A stretch of 43,233 nucleotides of DNA from an uncultured Gammaproteobacteria bacterium (GCA_937899415.1 CALBPI010000014.1:1-43233), one strand, 5' to 3'; shown: positions 8,029 to 16,270, counted from the first letter of the stretch. Notes: generated by a model from the letters alone, not told the origin. A program made the numbers and translations.

Positions 8029-9698
8029 AGCGACTCCAGGAACGCGTACAGCGCCGCCCGTTCGCTTGCAGGCATGGCGAGCACCGCGTTGCGCGTGGCC
8101 TCCGCCTCGCCGCCGTGCCAGAGCACCGCTTCCTCGATCGTGCGCGCGCGGCCGTCGTGGAGGAATGTTGCCGCCGGCGTCACGACCTGCACAAGACCCA
8201 GCCCCCAGAGCGGCGGAGTCCGCCATTCGGTGCCCGAGGCGAGGCCGTCAGGCCGCCCATCAGCAAGTCCGTCGCAGCGCAGCACATACGTGCAGTTATC
8301 ACCAGCCGGGCAAGCCGAGCCGTCGGCGTTTTCGCGTGTGACGGCCTGGCAGCTGCCGCCCATGTCGTGCAGCAGCAAATCGGTGTAGGGATAAATGACC
8401 TGACCCGTGAGCACGTCAATGGGTGCGGCGTCGGGTACGAGCTGGTTCAGGTCAATGTCGCCGAGCACGCTGCCTTCACCAACACCTGTGGTGAACGTCT
8501 GCGTGTGGCAGCCCTGGCATCCGCTCTCAAAAAACAGCGTTCGCCCTTCCACGATCTGCGGGTCCCAGGACTCCGTTGCCGCGTCGTAACCGCGACGATC
8601 CGGCACGGCAAGCAGGCGCGAGTAGAACTCGACGAATGCAAGCTCCAGATCGGAGACGTCCACATCGCCTGGAAATTGGTCGGGCTCAAGTAACGCGGCC
8701 TGTGTGCAGCTCGCCTGGTTGGTACCGCAGGATTCTTCGGGCGCGACGCTGGAGGTCACACCCAGGTCGCCGCGATAGGCGTCGGCGCTCTGCTGCAGCA
8801 CACTGGCTGACGAGGCCTTGTGACCATAGCGACCTACAGCGGTTTGCCCCGTGGTCGGATCAAAACTCTGGTTGGCGCGGCCACTGATGCCGTCACCGTC
8901 CGCGTCGTTCAGGTCCTCGTTGGCGAGAATGTCGGCTTCAGGAATCGCACCGAGTAATCCCAGGCCAATCATCTGTTGTGCAATCCGCGGCGACAGCTGG
9001 ACGCCCGCGGAGAAATCGCCGTAACTTAGCTCGCGCACCTTGTAGGTCGGGAGGCGCAATTCGTAGGGCGTGCCATCGTCGTATGTACCGGCAATAGTCT
9101 CGTATTCGATGAACCCAAAGCCTTCGCCAATCGCCTCAGTGGCACCACCGCCGAAGGAAGACAAACCGGCGGTCGGATCATTGCCAATAAACGAGGCCAA
9201 CCCGAAGGTCTGAAGCTGGGTGCCATAAATCGCGTCGGGAATGACATTGTTGTCGGCGTCGTTGCCCAATCCAACGCGCAGGAAAATCGAGCTGAACGGC
9301 GTGTCGGAATCGGCGGGCAGGCGGCCGCGCCCGTCGCGCAAATGACAACCCTGGCAGGTTGACGCGTTCATGAGCGGTCCCTGCCCTTCGTTGTCATTGC
9401 GGAAAATGGCATTGCCACCCTTGAAGTTGGCATCCAGCGTGAAGTTCGACTGGATGCCCGGCGGTGCCTGACTAAATGCAACGTTGTTGCTGTTAACCGA
9501 TGTGCCCGCGGCACCACCCGAAAATCGTTCCGCCGCTGTAAGCGGCGGAACGACCGGATCGGATGGGGGCGGGGGCGGCGGTGGACCCTGGGTTACTGGG
9601 CCGGAGCCCCCCGAACCGCCCCCACCACACGCCTGCAGAGACGTGAGCAAGACTGTCAGGAGAACTACGCGCCCCAGTAACTTGCGCGTGTTTTCCAT
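8025..9698 (-). CDS. Di-heme oxidoreductase-like lipoprotein (DUF1111), long form
   Basis: A 557-residue DUF1111 di-heme protein. It has a signal peptide with lipobox LQAC, then a Gly-rich stretch and a run of seven prolines as tether. Heme sites are STCQGCH (early) and SGCQGCH (late). The C-terminal block YPYTDLLLHDMG, WRTPPLWGLG, FLHDGRA and EAVLWHGGEA is shared with the downstream paralogue. Compared with that copy it has extra sequence, including a Cys-bearing insertion (GGSCQAVTRENADGSACPAG) between YTDLLLHDMG and WRTPPLWG. The gene lies 15 bases downstream of the first imelysin and overlaps the next gene by 4 bases. Role in iron acquisition is inferred from the Fur box and neighbours. 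Confidence 0.93.
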   Translation of the reverse strand: MENTRKLLGRVVLLTVLLTSLQACGGGGSGGSGPVTQGPPPPPPPSDPVVPPLTAAERFSGGAAGTSVNSNNVAFSQAPPGIQSNFTLDANFKGGNAIFRNDNEGQGPLMNASTCQGCHLRDGRGRLPADSDTPFSSIFLRVGLGNDADNNVIPDAIYGTQLQTFGLASFIGNDPTAGLSSFGGGATEAIGEGFGFIEYETIAGTYDDGTPYELRLPTYKVRELSYGDFSAGVQLSPRIAQQMIGLGLLGAIPEADILANEDLNDADGDGISGRANQSFDPTTGQTAVGRYGHKASSASVLQQSADAYRGDLGVTSSVAPEESCGTNQASCTQAALLEPDQFPGDVDVSDLELAFVEFYSRLLAVPDRRGYDAATESWDPQIVEGRTLFFESGCQGCHTQTFTTGVGEGSVLGDIDLNQLVPDAAPIDVLTGQVIYPYTDLLLHDMGGSCQAVTRENADGSACPAGDNCTYVLRCDGLADGRPDGLASGTEWRTPPLWGLGLVQVVTPAATFLHDGRARTIEEAVLWHGGEAEATRNAVLAMPASERAALYAFLESL

Positions 9699-9713
9699 GT
9701 AGTCGCCCTTCTC

Positions 9714-11102
9714 TTAAATCTCTTCTTCGGTGTCCTGGCGCAGATCGCCTACCGTGACGTCGAGATCGGAGATGACGGTCTCGAGGATATCGGTCTGAGC
9801 AGACAGAGCCTGGATCGAACCCGCGATGTTCGGCTCGTTGATGCCGAGCTGGATCTGGGTGTCGAACGGCATGCCGGCTTTCGCCATGTCGTCGATTGTC
9901 GAGATGCGGATCATCGTGGTCTCGAGTGCGGCGCGGAATGCGTTAGCCGTTTCCGTGAAGCCCTCTGAGATCAGCAGGTCATCGATGCCAGCACCGTCTA
10001 CGGTCGAGCCGTCGATGCGCGTGTACTCGCCAAAGTAGGAGTTCACGATGCCCTGAGCGTTCGTCACGATGTCGCGATGCGTATTGTCCGAGAAGCAGGA
10101 GTGCTCGTCTTCCTGGCTGTTGGTCAACAGCGCGATGTTCATGCGCTCACCGGCCAGCTCGCCGAAGCCGAGACGGCCCATACCTTCGAGGATTTTCGCC
10201 AGCGATACGTCGCCGCCCGCCACGAAGTTAGCGTAGTGGTTGCCAGTACCGTTGGGGTTCCAGGCGTCGACCAGCGTCTTCAGGTCTTCGACGAGAATCT
10301 CAGCAGCGAGCTGCAGGTATTGACCACGACGTTCGCAGATAACACTCGCCGAGCTCGTACCAATACCGCTCGTGCACGAAGCACCGGTCTGGTAGTCGCT
10401 GAACGGACGCTGGCCACCCGTGGCGTCGCGCGTGCCCGTGCCCGAAAGGTCGGCGTTGAGGTCCTGACCCCAGAGCAGGAATTCGATGACGTGGAAACCC
10501 GTGGTGAGGTTGCGCTCATCGTCGTCAAGCTCGTTATTGTCGCGGATGTTCGCCTTCGACAACGTGAACGTGGTGTCAGAAATGATGTTGCCCGTGACGC
10601 CCGTCGGCGGGTTGCCCGAGTCGGAGCCTTCGTCGCCGTCAACGGCGGTGGCGACGTAGTCGACGAGCGCTTCGCCCAGCGGCCACGCGTTAATCGCGCC
10701 TTCGGGGCCGTCGCCTTCAACACCCAGCGAACCGTCGGGCAGCAGAGCGTCGATCGGGCCGACACGGAAGCGGTAGACCTCGGTCTGGCCGTAAGGCTCG
10801 TTAACCGCAAGCCACGCGTCCTTGGCGGCGTCAAAAGTTTCCTGCGAAGGCGCTGCAACGAGATCGTCGATCTTGCCCTGAAGCTCGATTGCGAGAACCC
10901 ACGAGTCCGAGTACGACGCGTAGGCGATGTTGGCATTCGTGGTAACGACGTCGGTACGCGTGACTACCAAAGGCACGCCAGCCGGACCTGCAGGACCTGC
11001 GGCGCCCGTGGCGCCAGCCGGACCAACAGATCCGTCATCGCCTTCACACCCGGCTAGAGCCAGCAAGCCCATCGCCAACAAACCAGTCAGTTTCTTATTC
11101 AT
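9714..11102 (-). CDS. Imelysin family lipoprotein with collagen-like linker (first gene of the Fur locus)
   Basis: A 462-residue imelysin/IrpA-type protein, first gene of the locus. Lipobox LLALAGC is followed by EGDDGSVGPAGATGAAGPAG, a short run of Gly-X-Y triplets resembling collagen. The imelysin motif GFHVIEFLLWG is intact (GxHxxE), and the second helical repeat carries ERMNIALLTNSQEDEHSCFSDNTH, a conserved region of the family. The start ATG at 11102 has GGAGAGGGGAGA immediately upstream. A strong Fur box lies 50-64 bases upstream of the start codon, so low iron should induce this gene and those behind it. Family members are surface or periplasmic iron-linked proteins; catalysis has not been shown for most. 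Confidence 0.94.
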   Translation of the reverse strand: MNKKLTGLLAMGLLALAGCEGDDGSVGPAGATGAAGPAGPAGVPLVVTRTDVVTTNANIAYASYSDSWVLAIELQGKIDDLVAAPSQETFDAAKDAWLAVNEPYGQTEVYRFRVGPIDALLPDGSLGVEGDGPEGAINAWPLGEALVDYVATAVDGDEGSDSGNPPTGVTGNIISDTTFTLSKANIRDNNELDDDERNLTTGFHVIEFLLWGQDLNADLSGTGTRDATGGQRPFSDYQTGASCTSGIGTSSASVICERRGQYLQLAAEILVEDLKTLVDAWNPNGTGNHYANFVAGGDVSLAKILEGMGRLGFGELAGERMNIALLTNSQEDEHSCFSDNTHRDIVTNAQGIVNSYFGEYTRIDGSTVDGAGIDDLLISEGFTETANAFRAALETTMIRISTIDDMAKAGMPFDTQIQLGINEPNIAGSIQALSAQTDILETVISDLDVTVGDLRQDTEEEI

Positions 11103-11151
11103 GTCTCCCCTCTCCTGGGAATTTGGATTAAAAAAAGAATGAAAAGCTAAA

Positions 11152-11166
11152 TGAAAATCATTCTCA
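11152..11166 (-). promoter_or_regulatory. Fur box upstream of the imelysin/di-heme/TonB locus
   Basis: TGAAAATCATTCTCA matches the 7-1-7 Fur consensus TGATAATCATTATCA at 13 of 15 positions. It sits in AT-rich DNA, unlike its surroundings, 50 bases before the first gene's start codon. The flanking bases extend the symmetry on both sides (TAAA...TTTA). Fur with Fe(II) would repress the six genes. The only other gene near it, the E2 gene, ends rather than starts here, so the site serves the iron locus. Confidence 0.85.
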
Positions 11167-11343
11167 TTTAGAGTAGCACTGCGGTAGGTGGCAGGCCATC
11201 GGTGGTCCTTGGCAGGGGCATCGACAATACTCCTGTTTGTCGAAGCGCTCCAGATAAACTGACATTAGACACGGGGAAACAGAGGGCCGTCGTACCTCGA
11301 CAAAAGCACGCCCCGGTGGGTCTCGTTGGCGCTGCGCGAAGAA

Positions 11344-12525
11344 TCAGTCGTCGAAAAGAGGCGCCGGCTGCTCGATGATCGATTTGAGCGTGGCCAGGAA
11401 TCGCGCGCCGTCGGCGCCGTCGAAAGCGCGGTGGTCGCAGGACATCGTAATGTTAATGCGCGTGGCGCCCACAGCCGGCCCGTCGCCGACGACGCCCGTG
11501 TTGCGCGCCGCGCCGACAGCCAGGATCGAGGTCTGCGGCGGATTGATAATGGCGGAAAAGCGATCGATGCCAAACATGCCCAGATTGGACACGGTGGTCG
11601 CGCCACCTGCCAGATCATCCTTCCCGAGCTCACGTGCATTCGCCGCTTTGGCCAGACCGCGAACGGTGTCGCCGATATCGGCGAGCGTGCGCTTGGCGGT
11701 GTTGCTGATGACGGGAGCCACGAGTCCGTGTTCCGAAGCTATGGCCACGCCAATACCACCGTCCCCCGCGTAGAGCTCGTCGTCGCGGTAGATCACGTTG
11801 ACGTTCGGGTTCTCGGCCAGCGCTACGGCAACGGCCTTGATGATCATGTCGTTGAGCGTGAACTTGGTGCCCGTCCTCTCGCTGTGCTCCTTGCGCAGAT
11901 TTTGAGCGTGCTGCACATCGGAGGCGATATACAGGTAGAAATGCGGAACGGCCTGCTTGGCTTCGGCCATGCGCGCCGCGACGGTTTTCTGCGTCGCCGT
12001 ACGGGCAATGGGCGTGCCGACCGTCAGCGCGGCCTCGACGTCTTCTTTCGAGATGCGACCGTTACGGCCCGTGCCCGACAGGATCGACCAATCGAGACCC
12101 TCAGCTTCGGCCAAACGCTTGGCGATCGGGCTGATGCGTGGCGCTTCACCCGACGGCGCCGCTGCAGCTGCCGGCTCGGACGCCAGTTCAGGCGCCGGCG
12201 CCGCGGTCGCGTCACCGCCTTCAAACGAGGCGTCGACGGCTTTGAAACTGGAGACGAAAGCATCGATGGCAGCGTCGTCTTCGTCGGCATCGGCGATCAC
12301 ACCGATGAGCACGCCGACTTCATAGACATCCCCCACTTCGCCAATCAGACGACGAATCACACCCGAGGCTGGGGCTTCGCCTGCATTGACGATTTTTTCA
12401 GTCTCCATGTCGACGATTTCGTCGCCTTGGGTGACCGCATCGCCGACCGCGACTTTCCACTCGGTCAACGTACCTTCCTGCATTTCGATGCCCCACTTGG
12501 GCACCGTGATCGCCGTGATGCTCAT
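11344..12525 (-). CDS. Dihydrolipoamide acyltransferase E2 of a 2-oxo acid/acetoin dehydrogenase complex
   Basis: A 393-residue E2 component. It has one N-terminal lipoyl domain (residues 1-80, lipoylated Lys44 in METEKIVN), an acidic/Ala-Pro-rich linker, a peripheral-subunit-binding domain (RISPIAKRLAEAEGLDWS, about 140-170), and a C-terminal acyltransferase domain whose active site is DHRAFDG near residues 364-370. It would transfer the acyl group from E1-bound lipoamide to CoA. The start lies 1 base after the E1beta stop (TGACATG), so translation is coupled. A single lipoyl domain and its place behind acoA/acoB-like genes favour an acetoin-type or branched-chain-type complex over housekeeping pyruvate dehydrogenase. 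Substrate is not determined. Confidence 0.92.
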   Translation of the reverse strand: MSITAITVPKWGIEMQEGTLTEWKVAVGDAVTQGDEIVDMETEKIVNAGEAPASGVIRRLIGEVGDVYEVGVLIGVIADADEDDAAIDAFVSSFKAVDASFEGGDATAAPAPELASEPAAAAAPSGEAPRISPIAKRLAEAEGLDWSILSGTGRNGRISKEDVEAALTVGTPIARTATQKTVAARMAEAKQAVPHFYLYIASDVQHAQNLRKEHSERTGTKFTLNDMIIKAVAVALAENPNVNVIYRDDELYAGDGGIGVAIASEHGLVAPVISNTAKRTLADIGDTVRGLAKAANARELGKDDLAGGATTVSNLGMFGIDRFSAIINPPQTSILAVGAARNTGVVGDGPAVGATRINITMSCDHRAFDGADGARFLATLKSIIEQPAPLFDD

Positions 12526-12526
12526 G

Positions 12527-13534
12527 TCAGTACGCCACGACCTTGCGGACCGCTGCAGCGATGTCGTCAGGGCTGGGCACGTAGGCGCGTTCGAGTTCGC
12601 GTGCGAAGGGCACGGGCGTGTGCGGCGCGGTCACAAGCTGAACGGGCGCCTTAAGCAAATCGAAGCCTTCGCTTGCAACAAGACCCGCGATGTCAGACGC
12701 GACGGAGCAACGCGGGTTGGACTCGTCAACAATAATCAGTCGTCCCGTCGCTTCGAGGCTTTCGAGAATCGTGTCGAGATCGAGCGGCGAGGTCGTGCGC
12801 GGGTCAATGAGGTCAGCCGTGATGCCGTCGGCCGCGAGCGCGTCGAGTGCCTTCTCGGCAAAATTGACCATGCGCGCGAGTGCCACGACGGTCGCGTGCT
12901 CGCCTTCGCGAACCAGGGCAGCCTCACCGAACGGCACGAGGTAGTCACCATCAGGCACGTCGCACTTCCTCGGGTACAAGGCCTTGTGCTCGAAGAACAC
13001 GACGGGGTCGTCGCCACGCAGAGCCGTGGTGAGCAAGCCCTTGGCGTCGGCGGCATTGGACGGAATCGCGACCTTGAGGCCGGGGACACTCGTAACAATC
13101 GGGTAGATCGTCTGCGAGTGTTGCGCGCCCATGTTCATGCCAGCACCCGTAGGCATGCGGATGATTGCGGGGCATTGGGTCTTGCCGCCAAACATGTAGC
13201 GGAACTTGGCGATCTGATTGTAAAGCTGGTCCATCGAGACGCCGATGAAATCCGCGAACATGAGCTCGGCAACGGGACGGTAGCCGGCCAGTGCGGCACC
13301 TGCGGCCGCACCTACAATCGCCGATTCGCTGATCGGCGTGTCGATCACGCGTTCGGCACCGAATGCTTTGAACAAGCCACTGCTGACCCCGAAGATGCCG
13401 CCTGCGGCCTCCTCGACGCCCGTGCCGCCCGCGCCACCGGCAACGTCTTCGCCGAGTACGATGATCTTGCTGTCGCGCGCCATCTCGGCGTGCAGCGTTT
13501 CATTCAGCGCTTCGCGAAAAGTCTTGACGGTCAT
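12527..13534 (-). CDS. E1 component beta subunit of a 2-oxo acid/acetoin dehydrogenase
   Basis: A 335-residue thiamine-diphosphate-dependent E1 beta subunit, partner of the alpha subunit encoded just upstream. Features include TFREALNETLHAEMARD at the N-terminus, VLGEDVAG, the RVIDTPISESAIVGAAAGAA segment typical of the E1beta pyrimidine-binding domain, and the C-terminal transketolase-like domain with DLIDPRTTSPLD. The ATG at 13534 has GAGGT about 8 bases upstream and lies 10 bases after the E1alpha stop; an in-frame upstream ATG at 13585 would overlap E1alpha and adds no conserved sequence. The closest described family appears to be acetoin:DCPIP oxidoreductase beta / AcoB-like, but pyruvate or branched-chain use cannot be excluded. 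Confidence 0.92.
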   Translation of the reverse strand: MTVKTFREALNETLHAEMARDSKIIVLGEDVAGGAGGTGVEEAAGGIFGVSSGLFKAFGAERVIDTPISESAIVGAAAGAALAGYRPVAELMFADFIGVSMDQLYNQIAKFRYMFGGKTQCPAIIRMPTGAGMNMGAQHSQTIYPIVTSVPGLKVAIPSNAADAKGLLTTALRGDDPVVFFEHKALYPRKCDVPDGDYLVPFGEAALVREGEHATVVALARMVNFAEKALDALAADGITADLIDPRTTSPLDLDTILESLEATGRLIIVDESNPRCSVASDIAGLVASEGFDLLKAPVQLVTAPHTPVPFARELERAYVPSPDDIAAAVRKVVAY

Positions 13535-13544
13535 CGCTGGGACC

Positions 13545-14513
13545 TCAGTAAGTGACGTAGACGTCGGTGAGGACTTCGGACACATCGGGCGGCGGTGCTG
13601 CCTTCGATTGCTCTACCGCGTCGTCGATGAGCGCCATCACCTCGGTGTCCACAGCATCCAGCTCGGCATCGGTGAGCCAGCCTTCGTCCGTCACGCGCTT
13701 TCTGAAATTCCTGAGGCAGTCCATGGTCTCGCGGAAGGTCGCGACCTCGTCCTTGGCACGGTACTTCTGAGGGTCCCCTTCGTAGTGGCCGTAGAAGCGC
13801 GTGATGGCGCACTCGAGCGCGGCTGGGCCCTCGCCCCGGCGGAGCTGGTCGAACAGATCGCCGGCCATGTCGTAGACAGCAAAGAAGTCGGCGCCATCGA
13901 CCTTCTCGGCGCGCATCCCGAAGCCGGCGCAGCGCCCGGCGATGTCGTCGCTGCCGACCGCGTAAGACGTGCCTGTGTGCTCACCGTAGCCGTTGTCTTC
14001 ATAAACAAACAGCGTGGGCAGCTTGAGCACGACGGCCAGGTTCATGGCTTCGAACACCGTTCCCTGGTTCGAGCTGCCATCACCGCCGAAGGACGCCGTG
14101 ACCTTGCCGTTGCCGTCGAGCTTCGTGGCAATGGCCGCGCCAGTGGCGATCGGTGGTCCGCCACCGACGATGGCGTTGGCGCCCAGCATGCCCTTGTCGA
14201 AATCGGCAATGTGCATCGAGCCGCCCTTGCCCTTGCAGAGCCCGTCGGCGCGACCGTAGATCTCTTTCATCATGCCGATAACATCGCAGCCTTTGGCGAT
14301 GCAGTGGCCGTGGCCGCGGTGCGTGGAGACGATGTAGTCATCGTCGGCAAGGTGCATGCAAACGCCAACCGCAATAGCTTCCTGGCCCGAGTAGAGATGG
14401 GTGAACCCGGGAATGGCGCCCGTGGCGATTTCGACGTGCAACCGCTCTTCGAACTCACGAATCGTCTTCATGAGCCGGTAGGCCGTCAGCAGCTCGGTCT
14501 TTTGCAGCGTCAT
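13545..14513 (-). CDS. E1 component alpha subunit of a 2-oxo acid/acetoin dehydrogenase
   Basis: A 322-residue E1 alpha subunit binding thiamine diphosphate. The cofactor motif GDGSSNQGTVFEAMNLA running to EDNGYGEHT fits the GDG-x(25-30)-N pattern. HRGHGHCIAKGCD and KGGSMHIADFDKGMLGANAIVG are strongly like AcoA-type alpha subunits. The ATG at 14513 was chosen because GGGGGAG stands directly upstream; a start at 14531 is possible. This is the first gene of a three-gene minus-strand operon (E1alpha, E1beta, E2). No dihydrolipoamide dehydrogenase (E3) is present in the window, so the complex must borrow an E3 encoded elsewhere. Confidence 0.92.
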   Translation of the reverse strand: MTLQKTELLTAYRLMKTIREFEERLHVEIATGAIPGFTHLYSGQEAIAVGVCMHLADDDYIVSTHRGHGHCIAKGCDVIGMMKEIYGRADGLCKGKGGSMHIADFDKGMLGANAIVGGGPPIATGAAIATKLDGNGKVTASFGGDGSSNQGTVFEAMNLAVVLKLPTLFVYEDNGYGEHTGTSYAVGSDDIAGRCAGFGMRAEKVDGADFFAVYDMAGDLFDQLRRGEGPAALECAITRFYGHYEGDPQKYRAKDEVATFRETMDCLRNFRKRVTDEGWLTDAELDAVDTEVMALIDDAVEQSKAAPPPDVSEVLTDVYVTY

Positions 14514-14614
14514 AGCTCCCCCTGTCGGCAATCGGTGCGCCAGCCGAAACAGTGTACAAAGCCGTCAGCACAAAAGAAACAGGACTGACTGTTTTTTATC
14601 AGCGATCTGAAGGC

Positions 14615-14643
14615 AAAAAAAAACCCCGCACCGGGCGGGGCTT
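14615..14643 (-). terminator. Rho-independent terminator after the PEP-CTERM gene
   Basis: On the minus strand, CCCCGC and GCGGGG form a 6-bp GC stem (14624-14629 with 14635-14640) around a 5-base loop, followed by nine T residues (A-run 14615-14623 on the plus strand). It lies 24 bases past the stop of the gene at 14667 and insulates the E1alpha operon from it. Confidence 0.9.
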
Positions 14644-14666
14644 TCGATCGCTCTGGTTTTAGGTGT

Positions 14667-15218
14667 TCAGGTTGCGGCCGGCTTGCGGCCCAGCGCAACA
14701 CCCATGAGGCCGAGGCCCAGCAGGAACAGTGCGCCCGGTGCCGGCACGCGTGTCGCGATGGTCGTGATGCCCTGGCCGCCGGCCAGTTCGATGGGGCTCG
14801 AGCCGTCAAAGATGCCTTCGGCCGGACCGCCTGTGCCGTAGCACGCGTCCTCAAAGACGCACCAGGCGATCGACGTGGTGTTGCCGAAGAAAAAGCCCGT
14901 GTCCGCCGCGGAGAAGTCGAAGAACAACGCATCCAGAGTGGCCGTGATCCCCGTACCGTTGAAGTCCACGATCAGCGACGAGTTGCCGCTGTTGACGGTG
15001 GTGCTGCCACCGCCGATGCCCGGCGATGCGATCAGGAAGTCCCAATCGAGGATATCCGTGATATCCAGGAGGCCCTGGTTGCCATTCGTGGTGATGGTGC
15101 CCGTGACCGAACCGTCGCCGATACCGCGGTCGACGTTGTAAACAAACATCGCCGAAGCCATCTGCGGCAGCGCAAGTGCGGCGATCAGCGTGAGTGCAAT
15201 CCGTTTGATCCGTGTCAT
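14667..15218 (-). CDS. PEP-CTERM/VPXXG-type sorting-signal protein
   Basis: A 183-residue exported protein. It has an N-terminal signal peptide (RIKRIALTLIAALALPQMASA), a Gly/Thr/Asp-rich beta-type middle, and a C-terminus VPAPGALFLLGLGLMGVALG followed by RK. This is the tripartite PEP-CTERM layout: short motif, hydrophobic helix, basic end. Such proteins are recognised by exosortase in species with exopolysaccharide systems; no exosortase gene lies in this window. The start at 15218 has GGGGAG upstream and puts the signal peptide at the N-terminus; upstream ATGs at 15239 and 15284 add only non-conserved residues. The gene is monocistronic, with its own terminator. Function unknown. Confidence 0.85.
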   Translation of the reverse strand: MTRIKRIALTLIAALALPQMASAMFVYNVDRGIGDGSVTGTITTNGNQGLLDITDILDWDFLIASPGIGGGSTTVNSGNSSLIVDFNGTGITATLDALFFDFSAADTGFFFGNTTSIAWCVFEDACYGTGGPAEGIFDGSSPIELAGGQGITTIATRVPAPGALFLLGLGLMGVALGRKPAAT

Positions 15219-15431
15219 GTCCGAGCTCCCCGGGGTCATCCTGCCCCTTATTTTGTACCGGTGTTGCAATCCGCGTACCAACAATAAGCTTGATGTTAAA
15301 TCAGCAACTTAGCGAGGGAAGCGACCGGGCAGCGCGTTGACTTGTAAGAAATCCCGACGATTTTGGTGACGGCAGGACGGGCGTTGCTGAACCGCGGAAA
15401 TCTCGCCAATTCCCCTGCGAATGGCCACGAT

Positions 15432-15459
15432 TTGTCGCGCCCGACCGGTTGCGTATACT
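15432..15459 (+). promoter_or_regulatory. Possible sigma70 promoter of the protease operon
   Basis: TTGTCG (15432-15437) and TATACT (15454-15459) are separated by 16 bases and lie 43 bases before the first ATG of the operon. The -10 hexamer is good and the -35 is partial. The rest of the 284-bp divergent gap (15219-15502) shows AT-rich sequence near 15250-15310 but no further recognisable site. Confidence 0.4.
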
Positions 15460-15502
15460 CGATCAAAAACGGCGCTATGAAAGCGCCGAGTGGGGCGACG
15501 CC

Positions 15503-16270
15503 ATGAGTGAGGCAAGGGTACGCTGGGCCCCAACAGCTGGACACGCGATCGTGACGGCCGCATTGATGTTGGCGTCAGGGGTCCAGGCAGCGCCCAGCGA
15601 ATGCAATCGTAAGATTGCCACGCAATCGGGAGAGACGGACGCCTACCAGCGCCGCGATGATGGCCGGTGCGAGGGGTTCTATCAGCAACCGATCTCGGTC
15701 ACCGGTATCGAGATCGTCGGGCTGCAGTACGGCGCGCCCGTAGATCAGTCTCGCCTGGGTGATGCGGCGTCATTGCCGCTTGTGCCCGCGGGCCTGCCCG
15801 AAGATAGCGGCCACCAGATCATCGGCCGCTCACTGGACCCGGACATCTATTACCAGATCGACGCCCGCTCAACGGCGAGCGAGGGTTTCGACTGGAGCCT
15901 CGAGTCGATCCGCAGCCTCGACAATGCCGCAAGCATCATGCCGCTGTGCTTCATCGCCTGCGAAGGCGATTGCCGCCAGCGCCAGCCCGCCTACCGCCCG
16001 GTTCGCGTCGAGGGCATCGACAGTGAGGAGCTCATACTAATCCTGCAGGCACGCGTCGCGCTGGCGAAAGTCTTCTATCGGCTCACGCCAGCATCCTCTG
16101 GGCAGGCAGGTCACAACGACTCTATTGATCTGGGCCGGTTTCCACCGCGTCGACCGGTTGTCATTGGTCTGCCGGGCGACATCGACGGCGGCGTGTACAC
16201 ACTCGTGGTCCATGCGCTCACGACGGACGGTCAGGCGGACCAGGTGAGTGCCACGGTGTATGTGCCATGA
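15503..16270 (+). CDS. Exported Cys-containing protein of unknown function, first gene of the protease operon
   Basis: A 255-residue protein with no family I can name. A signal peptide is clear (hydrophobic GHAIVTAALMLASGVQA, cleavage before AP). The mature part has Cys residues at ECNRK, GRCEGF and in the cluster CFIACEGDC, suggesting disulfides in the periplasm, and a C-terminal beta-rich segment (GGVYTLVVHALTTDGQADQ) like an Ig-type or DUF4384-like domain. The ATG at 15503 is preferred over 15449 because it starts right before the signal peptide. It overlaps the next gene by 4 bases (ATGA), so the two are translationally coupled and probably work together at the envelope. Confidence 0.8.
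   Translation: MSEARVRWAPTAGHAIVTAALMLASGVQAAPSECNRKIATQSGETDAYQRRDDGRCEGFYQQPISVTGIEIVGLQYGAPVDQSRLGDAASLPLVPAGLPEDSGHQIIGRSLDPDIYYQIDARSTASEGFDWSLESIRSLDNAASIMPLCFIACEGDCRQRQPAYRPVRVEGIDSEELILILQARVALAKVFYRLTPASSGQAGHNDSIDLGRFPPRRPVVIGLPGDIDGGVYTLVVHALTTDGQADQVSATVYVP

Noticed and set aside
7895-8226. Upstream extension of the short di-heme protein to an ATG at 8226
   Set aside because: It would overlap about 200 bases of the preceding gene and gives Arg/Gly-rich sequence before the real signal peptide; the GTGA overlap at 8028 is a better start.
11326-12654. 442-codon open frame opposite the E2 gene
   Set aside because: The E2 gene on the minus strand has full domain motifs; the opposing frame is Arg/Asp/Val-rich noise.
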